Positions 6,031-10,505 of a DNA stretch of 10,505 bases are shown here, one piece after another. The number at the start of each line of letters is the position of its first letter. Position 1 is the first letter of the stretch. Source of the DNA: Treponema sp. UBA3649 (GTDB lineage Bacteria > Spirochaetota > Spirochaetia > Treponematales > Treponemataceae); assembly GCA_002373325.1 (NCBI GenBank), contig DFKI01000125.1, positions 1-10,505 of the forward strand. The letters run 5' to 3'. The position numbers were made by a program, and so were the translations under genes. The notes beneath the pieces were generated by a model that worked only from the letters and a program-made list of their open reading frames with translations, was not told the DNA's origin and did not search any database.

Positions 6031-7503
6031 CTACAGATATTTTTTTATCTCATCCGACGGCGGGAATGTTTTCAGCTTGCATTCCGTTGTGAAGAACATG
6101 CACTCAGGATTTTCGCTTGAGAAGGGTCTCCACTCAGGAAGTTTTTCATACTCAGCCTCCATCCGCTTTTTATACTCTTCCTTGACCGGGATGTAGCGCA
6201 CTCCGCCCTTGATCTCTCCGCCGCAGTTCGGATTTCCCGTCTTCACGAAATTGCACAGATAGTCGCAGATGTGACGCGCCATGTCATAGTGCACTCCGCT
6301 GAAAGGTCTCCAGCATTTAGCGAGCGTCTCGAAGAAGAACCACAGGTCCACCGAATGGAAGTCCCCCGGATTGTCCCAGCCAGGAATGGGAACGTCGAAT
6401 TTGTACACGAAATTCTTCGCCTTGAGTCCCTTCTCTTCCTCCGCCTTGATGAGTTTACGAAGTCCCAGCTCCACGGTACTGATTGCCCCGTCCTTGCTTC
6501 CTTGAACCGGTGCGTCAAAGAACTCGTCCTTGGTAAATCCGATCAAAAGTGGAGGCGGCTCAAGACCATCCTTTTCAATGCACTCGATTATGTCACCGCG
6601 CATGAAATTTCCGTCATAAATCGGTCCCCATGTCTCGGCTGACTTGAAGAATCCGCCCCAGTCGCTCCATTTTTTCTGAAGCACGTCCACCGGGAGATTT
6701 CTCGCCTCGTCAAGTGATTTTACCCCACAGAACTTGAAGAATTCCTCACCGATTTTCTCCGCATCCCCGACGGAATGTCTCGGGAACACATCCCTGAACG
6801 GATTGATGAAAAGACCGCTCTCCACAACGGCCCGCTTGAAATACTTCCTGCTCTCAGGATTCTCGATGTGGAAAATCACGCTTCCGGCTCCCGCAGACTG
6901 ACCTCCGATTGTGATGTTCTCAGGGTCTCCACCGAAAGACGCAATGTTACGGCTCACCCATTTGAATGCCATCTGCTGATCCTGCAGTCCGAAGTTCGCG
7001 GGATTCTCGGGATAATCCTTTGTGATGTCCTTGTGGCATGTGAAGCCGAAAAGATTCACCCGGTAGTTGATTGTGACAACCACGATTCCACGTCTCGCAA
7101 TCCTCTCACCGTCAAATTCCATCTCGCTTGAATTTCCGACCTGCCATCCGCCTCCGAAAATCCAGAAATAGACAGGAAGCTTCTCATCGCTTTTTCGCGC
7201 GGGAGTCCACACGTTCAGGTAAAGACAGTCATCGTCCATGGGAAGCTCGGTGTCAACACACCATTCCTTTCCGTAAAGATCATCATCCGGAGGATTTTCC
7301 AACGCACCCGGCTGCGGACATACTGGACCGAACGCAAAACAGTCCCTCACACCTTCCCATTTGTCGGCTTTCTGCGGTGGAGCGAACCTCAGCTTACCGA
7401 CGGGCGGCTTTGCGAACGGAACTCCCTTGTACACGGTGATTCTCGGATCAGAGGCAGGAAGTCCACGCACAATTCCTTCCTCAACTTTTACTTCCCTCAA
7501 CAT
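6031..7503 (-). CDS. Type-B carboxylesterase (alpha/beta hydrolase), probably cytosolic
   Basis: The enzyme hydrolyses carboxylic esters. It has 490 residues, typical of type-B carboxylesterases, and no signal peptide. In order there are YKGVPFAKPPVGKLRF (about 25-40), DDCLYLNVWTP (about 91-101), the oxyanion-hole loop FGGGW (about 116-120), the nucleophile elbow GGQSAGAG with Ser 203, GFTKDEFF (about 322-329) carrying the likely acidic residue (Glu 327), and DFHSVDLWFFFE with the likely catalytic His 383, then FVKTGNPN near 419-426. The triad therefore looks intact. The start is set by TAAGGAGG at 7512-7519: it lies eight bases before the ATG at 7503 but only two before the ATG at 7509. The gene is downstream of a two-permease sugar transporter and separated from it by a strong terminator that runs straight into this ribosome binding site. 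Context suggests it removes acetyl or aromatic acyl groups from imported oligosaccharides; the true substrate cannot be read from the sequence. Confidence 0.9.
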   Translation of the reverse strand: MLREVKVEEGIVRGLPASDPRITVYKGVPFAKPPVGKLRFAPPQKADKWEGVRDCFAFGPVCPQPGALENPPDDDLYGKEWCVDTELPMDDDCLYLNVWTPARKSDEKLPVYFWIFGGGWQVGNSSEMEFDGERIARRGIVVVTINYRVNLFGFTCHKDITKDYPENPANFGLQDQQMAFKWVSRNIASFGGDPENITIGGQSAGAGSVIFHIENPESRKYFKRAVVESGLFINPFRDVFPRHSVGDAEKIGEEFFKFCGVKSLDEARNLPVDVLQKKWSDWGGFFKSAETWGPIYDGNFMRGDIIECIEKDGLEPPPLLIGFTKDEFFDAPVQGSKDGAISTVELGLRKLIKAEEEKGLKAKNFVYKFDVPIPGWDNPGDFHSVDLWFFFETLAKCWRPFSGVHYDMARHICDYLCNFVKTGNPNCGGEIKGGVRYIPVKEEYKKRMEAEYEKLPEWRPFSSENPECMFFTTECKLKTFPPSDEIKKYL

Positions 7504-7518
7504 TTTCATTTCCTCCTT

Positions 7519-7556
7519 AAAAAAATGGGCTAAGACAGCAAACTCTGCCCTAGCCC
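7519..7556 (-). terminator. Intrinsic terminator or attenuator between permease and esterase
   Basis: Bases 7527-7538 pair with 7545-7556 around a 6-base loop, giving a 12-bp stem beginning GGGCTA/TAGCCC. One A and seven U (7519-7525) follow. The pairs 7533/7550 and 7535/7548 are G-U only in the minus-strand RNA, which fixes the direction. The Shine-Dalgarno sequence of the esterase (7512-7518) begins where the T-run ends, so read-through is needed for its expression unless a promoter lies upstream within or before the hairpin. Confidence 0.85.
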
Positions 7557-7608
7557 AATCAATTGGTTTTTCAAGCGCGGGCAAAAACAGCCCTTTTCAA
7601 CGCAAGTC

Positions 7609-8541
7609 TTACTCTTTTACACCACCGATGGTCATACCAACGACGAAGTACTTCTGCACGAACGGATAGACCACAAGAATCGGGATGGTAGCAATCATCG
7701 TGATTGACGCACGGATACTTACAGGCGTTACCATTGAGGTGGACGCACCCGATCCCGCAGCAAGGGCCATGGCACCGGCATCCGCAGCAGATGAGCTCTG
7801 GTTTTGGCTTGACTGAAGGAATTCCATGAGCTTGTACTGCAATGAGTGCAGGTTGACCTTTCCAGAACAGTACAGGTAGGTATCGAACCAGCTGTTCCAA
7901 GCACCGACGGCAACGAACAAAGAGACCATAGCGATGGAAGGAACAATCAGCGGCATGATGATTTTCAAGAAAATCGTGAACTCACCGGCACCGTCAATCC
8001 TTGCTGACTCAACGAAACTGTCCGGCAGACCGTTGATGTACGTCCTGATAAGGATGAAGTTGAACACGTCCACCAAGCAGGGAACGATGTAAACCGCATA
8101 GCTGTTGAGCATGTGAAGACTCTTGATAAGCATATATCCCGGGATAAGACCGGCGTTCACATACATAGAGATTACGAGAATCGCTGTAAGTGGCTTTCTC
8201 AGGACGAATTCCTTGCGGCTCAGGGCATAGGCGAGCATACTTGTACAGAAGACGCTCAGGATGGTCTGGAGCACGGTTCGGCTTACGGAAATCGTAAATG
8301 CCTTGATAAGCCTGTCATCCACGAAGAGAACCTTGTAGTTCTGCCATGTGAATTTTCGCGGCAAGAGCTTTATTCCGCCCTTTACAGAGTCAAGTCCATC
8401 ATTCAATGAAACGGCAATCGTGTTCCAGAAAGGATAGACCGTAACAATAACCAAGAAAGCGAGCGTAATCATGATTATCAGGTCGAAGATAATGTCGCCG
8501 ACTCCCCTTCTTCTCATTTTTCCGATTTTAATTGTAGCCAT
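7609..8541 (-). CDS. Carbohydrate ABC transporter permease, LplC/YtcP type
   Basis: This is one of the two inner-membrane subunits of a sugar importer. It has 310 residues and about six hydrophobic segments (near 16-38, 82-106, 117-138, 148-166, 199-217 and 276-296). The EAA loop that contacts the ATPase is ESARIDGAGEFTIFLKIIMP (about 178-197). The C-terminus KYFVVGMTIGGVKE matches the usual ending of this subfamily. Between the last two helices lies a Ser/Ala/Gly-rich stretch (about 244-269), probably an external loop; the family often has a small-residue stretch there. The start is supported by GGAGAGG eight bases upstream, which lies in the last codons of the preceding permease. The stop of that gene and this start share one base (TAATG), so the two are translationally coupled. 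Members of this subfamily usually lack a dedicated ATPase and use a shared MsmX/UgpC-like one; none is in the window. Confidence 0.92.
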   Translation of the reverse strand: MATIKIGKMRRRGVGDIIFDLIIMITLAFLVIVTVYPFWNTIAVSLNDGLDSVKGGIKLLPRKFTWQNYKVLFVDDRLIKAFTISVSRTVLQTILSVFCTSMLAYALSRKEFVLRKPLTAILVISMYVNAGLIPGYMLIKSLHMLNSYAVYIVPCLVDVFNFILIRTYINGLPDSFVESARIDGAGEFTIFLKIIMPLIVPSIAMVSLFVAVGAWNSWFDTYLYCSGKVNLHSLQYKLMEFLQSSQNQSSSAADAGAMALAAGSGASTSMVTPVSIRASITMIATIPILVVYPFVQKYFVVGMTIGGVKE

Positions 8542-9536
8542 TATATCAACCTCTCCTCACCACTCTTTTTAGCTATTGTGTTCGCAATAAGAAGAAGAGT
8601 GATATTAACTGCATTCTTAAAGATACCTGCTGCCGTCGCTATGGAGAAGTTGAACAGCTTAAATCCGTATTTAAGAACATACAAGTCGATTGTATTTGAA
8701 ACATCAATATTCATACCGTTTCTCAAGAAGAACGGCAACTCAAAGTTCGAGTCAAGGATGTGACCCGCACTCATAATCATCATGATAATAATGGTAGGTT
8801 TGATTCCGGGCAAAGTGATGTGCCAGATTTTTCCGAGCCTTCCGCATCCGTCAATCTCAGCGGCCTCGTACAGACACGGATCAATGGCGGTCATGGCTCC
8901 AAGGTAGACGATTGTGTTCCAACCGACTTCCTTCCATACGTAGGACCAACCGACGATGTGCCAGAAGTATTTCGGAGTGGCAAGCCATTGCACGGGCTCC
9001 TTCACAAGTCCCAGGGAAAGCAGGAGATTGTTTAAGGTTCCATCCTCCACGCTGAGCACATTCGCGACCAAGCTGGTGACTATAACCCAAGAAAGGAAGT
9101 GAGGCAGATATGAAACCGTCTGCACGAATCTTTTGATACCGATATGGCGCACCTCGTTCAGGAAAACCGCAATCAGAATCGCGGTAATGTAACCGAGAAA
9201 CGTACTTATCAAGCTCATTCCGACGGTATTGCGCAATGAACGAAGGAACTCGACATTCCATGTTGTACCACCGTTCACGTAATCAGTGGACTTAAAAAGC
9301 TCCTTGAACCATTTCATGCCTACCCAAGTCTGATTCAGAAAGCCGTTGGATGGTTTATAATCCTGAAAGGCCATCGTCCAGCCCAAGAGAGGAATGTATC
9401 TGAATACAATTATATAAAGAACAAATGGAACGGACATTAATAAAAGGCCTTTCTGTTTTCCTAAAAGTTTCCATTTGCTTTTTTTATTTGCCAGCTCTGT
9501 TGCCGCCGACAAATCATTGGTATTTTTACTTCTCAT
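8541..9536 (-). CDS. Carbohydrate ABC transporter permease, LplB/YtcO type
   Basis: This is the partner permease of the same importer, 331 residues. A hydrophilic N-terminus of about 28 residues precedes the first membrane segment (LLLMSVPFVLYIIVF, about 31-45), followed by YIPLLGWTMAFQDYKP, a well conserved opening of this subfamily. Further hydrophobic segments lie near 106-126, 147-162, 193-213, 246-257 and 299-319. The EAA loop is EAAEIDGCGRLGKIWHITLP (about 224-243), and SAGHILDSNFE follows as usual. The start has a close AGGTG (9541-9545), only four bases before the ATG, so initiation may be modest. The gene follows the solute-binding protein after a gap of 154 bases that contains the hairpin array and a terminator-like stem-loop. 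I see no convincing promoter of its own, so it is probably expressed by read-through from the binding-protein gene. Confidence 0.92.
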   Translation of the reverse strand: MRSKNTNDLSAATELANKKSKWKLLGKQKGLLLMSVPFVLYIIVFRYIPLLGWTMAFQDYKPSNGFLNQTWVGMKWFKELFKSTDYVNGGTTWNVEFLRSLRNTVGMSLISTFLGYITAILIAVFLNEVRHIGIKRFVQTVSYLPHFLSWVIVTSLVANVLSVEDGTLNNLLLSLGLVKEPVQWLATPKYFWHIVGWSYVWKEVGWNTIVYLGAMTAIDPCLYEAAEIDGCGRLGKIWHITLPGIKPTIIIMMIMSAGHILDSNFELPFFLRNGMNIDVSNTIDLYVLKYGFKLFNFSIATAAGIFKNAVNITLLLIANTIAKKSGEERLI

Positions 9537-9562
9537 AAAGCACCTATTTTATAAAGAAAATG

Positions 9563-9604
9563 AAAAAGGGAGAGGCCTAAAAAGAAAGCCTTCTTGGACC
9601 TCCC
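9563..9604 (-). terminator. Terminator-like stem-loop between binding protein and permease
   Basis: In the minus RNA GGGAGGTCC (9596-9604) pairs with GGCCTCTCCC (9568-9577), with one mismatch and one bulge. The loop can form an inner AAGAA/TTCTT stem. Five U (9563-9567) follow, then a further U-rich stretch. Partial termination here would give more binding protein than permease, a common arrangement in sugar-uptake operons. Confidence 0.65.
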
Positions 9605-9616
9605 CCTCCTGAAACT

Positions 9617-9682
9617 GACACCCAAGTGTCGAACGCCACCCAAGTGTCGAGCGTCATCTAGTGACGAGCGTCACCTAGTGAC
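9617..9682 (-). repeat. Four tandem 17-18 base hairpin units behind the binding-protein gene
   Basis: Units start at 9617, 9635, 9653 and 9670. Each is a 5-base arm, a 3-4 base loop and a 5-base arm, joined by GAAC or GAGC. The arms (plus strand) are GACAC/GTGTC, GCCAC/GTGTC, GTCAT/GTGAC and GTCAC/GTGAC. Units 1 and 4 are perfect hairpins and differ by a compensatory change of one pair; units 2 and 3 carry one imperfect pair each. The array begins eight bases after the stop codon and ends 12 bases before the terminator stem. It probably lies in the 3' part of the binding-protein message and may affect its stability; a protein-binding array is an alternative. Confidence 0.7.
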
Positions 9683-9690
9683 GGATTTAA

Positions 9691-10505
9691 TTATTTCTCA
9701 CCGCCGAAAACTTCTACACGATGATCAAGCTGCTGCTGCATGAACTTGTTGTACACAGTTGTGAGCGGCTGCATCTGCTTAACATAGTCATCCCATGTCT
9801 TGTCGAAGTCCTCGGGCTTGCCCATAATCATTGCGGGGAGCATCTTTCTCTGGATGTCCTCGAATCCTGTCATAGCCTTGGCTGCCTCGCCCTCAAGTCC
9901 TCCGTTCTCTGCAGAAGGATTGCACTGCCACATCGGATACCATCCAGTGTTCTGCGGCGGGTTGGGATCCACGAACTCTGCATAAGAGCTGACTCCGTAA
10001 GCTGCCCAAAGCTCCTTGTCAACCTCTTTCTGGTCAAGCAGGTACTCCCAAGGAAGGTCAGACATTGAGCGTGTATATCCGCTGGGCATCCTTCCCTCAA
10101 GTTTCGGAGCTTCCTCTGTCCAAAGAAGAGCACGGTTCTTGTTGAGGTAGTTGGGATCTCTCTGGTCGCTGCGCTGCTTGTCAGTCCTGTAAGCGGCACC
10201 CTTTGTTCCTGTTACAGAGCCGTCGGTATCAATCTGGTAGTCAACACCCTCAAATCCCCAGTAAAGAACCTTCTGGTTCTCTTCCTCGAGCATCTTGTCC
10301 ATGAACTTAATGATTTCGATGGCCTTTGCCTCAGGACACTTAACGGTGATTCCGTATCCGCGCTGAAGGTTCGGAAGTGAGCGGTCACGATAGTGGGGCT
10401 TGAATGTCTCGTCAAATACAATCGGGAGAGGAGCATAAGTGCAGTCATCCTTTCCAGCTGTCCAAAGTGTCTGCTCAGGCTCACCCATGAACTGCCATCC
10501 CTGAA
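9691..10505 (-). CDS. Extracellular solute-binding protein of a sugar ABC transporter (LipO/YtcQ type), C-terminal part
   Basis: Only the last 270 or so residues are in the window; the reading frame stays open to the right edge, so the signal peptide and the N-terminal lobe are missing. The visible part resembles the C-terminal portion of large (about 500-residue) lipoprotein-type sugar-binding proteins that partner LplB/LplC permeases: LQRGYGITVKCPEAKAIEIIKFMDKML, then YWGFEGVDYQIDTDGSV, a segment typical of this subfamily. It is rich in Trp, Tyr and acidic residues, as expected for a carbohydrate-binding cleft. No truncation or frameshift is seen in this part. The gene leads the transport operon in this window; the stop is followed at once by the four-hairpin array and a terminator-like structure, then by the LplB-type gene. 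The exact sugar cannot be deduced. The protein is probably anchored in the inner membrane facing the periplasm, but the lipobox that would show this lies outside the window. Confidence 0.88.
   Translation of the reverse strand, partial: QGWQFMGEPEQTLWTAGKDDCTYAPLPIVFDETFKPHYRDRSLPNLQRGYGITVKCPEAKAIEIIKFMDKMLEEENQKVLYWGFEGVDYQIDTDGSVTGTKGAAYRTDKQRSDQRDPNYLNKNRALLWTEEAPKLEGRMPSGYTRSMSDLPWEYLLDQKEVDKELWAAYGVSSYAEFVDPNPPQNTGWYPMWQCNPSAENGGLEGEAAKAMTGFEDIQRKMLPAMIMGKPEDFDKTWDDYVKQMQPLTTVYNKFMQQQLDHRVEVFGGEK

Noticed and set aside
7732..7809. Ser/Ala/Gly-rich stretch in the LplC-type permease as an insertion or repeat
   Set aside because: A small-residue loop at this place is common in the subfamily; the frame and the flanking motifs are intact.
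9617..9682. CRISPR-like reading of the tandem repeats
   Set aside because: Units of 17-18 bases follow each other with only fixed 4-base linkers; there are no variable spacers and no cas genes.

Overview
The window reads as chromosomal DNA of a spirochaete, most likely a gut or rumen Treponema. The reasons are the mix of envelope genes (a lipoprotein with TPR-like helices, an MltD-type lytic transglycosylase and an OmpA-type protein in a row), a short S30AE ribosome-hibernation protein, an LplB/LplC-type sugar transporter with a cytosolic carboxylesterase, and intermediate G+C. The genus is inferred from family resemblance; no marker gene is present. Nearly everything lies on the minus strand, with one plus-strand gene in the middle.

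Right part (about 6031-10505, minus strand, read right to left): a carbohydrate-uptake operon. It holds the C-terminal half of a lipoprotein-type solute-binding protein, a 3' region with four tandem small hairpins, a terminator-like stem-loop, an LplB-type permease, an LplC-type permease (start and stop overlap by one base), a second strong terminator, and a type-B carboxylesterase whose Shine-Dalgarno sequence directly follows the terminator's T-run. The layout suggests graded expression: much binding protein, less permease, and esterase only by read-through. The likely job is import of a substituted oligosaccharide and removal of its ester groups in the cytosol. No glycosidase and no ATPase subunit is seen.

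Middle (about 3899-5949): a divergent pair, a lipoprotein on the minus strand and an unassigned multi-pass membrane protein on the plus strand. Each has a sigma-70-like promoter whose -10 box lies 6-7 bases before the best start codon, and neither start has a Shine-Dalgarno sequence, so both may be leaderless.

Left part (about 320-4969, minus strand): the lipoprotein, the lytic transglycosylase and the OmpA-type protein form an envelope/peptidoglycan cluster closed by a clear intrinsic terminator. Then hpf (ribosome hibernation) follows with its own promoter and terminator. Bases 1-319 hold no convincing gene, but 9-237 can fold on itself into one long nested rod, a candidate structured RNA beside hpf.

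The most unusual items are the hairpin array with compensatory base changes behind the binding-protein gene, the rod-like fold beside hpf, the terminator joined to the esterase ribosome binding site, and the paired leaderless-looking promoters.
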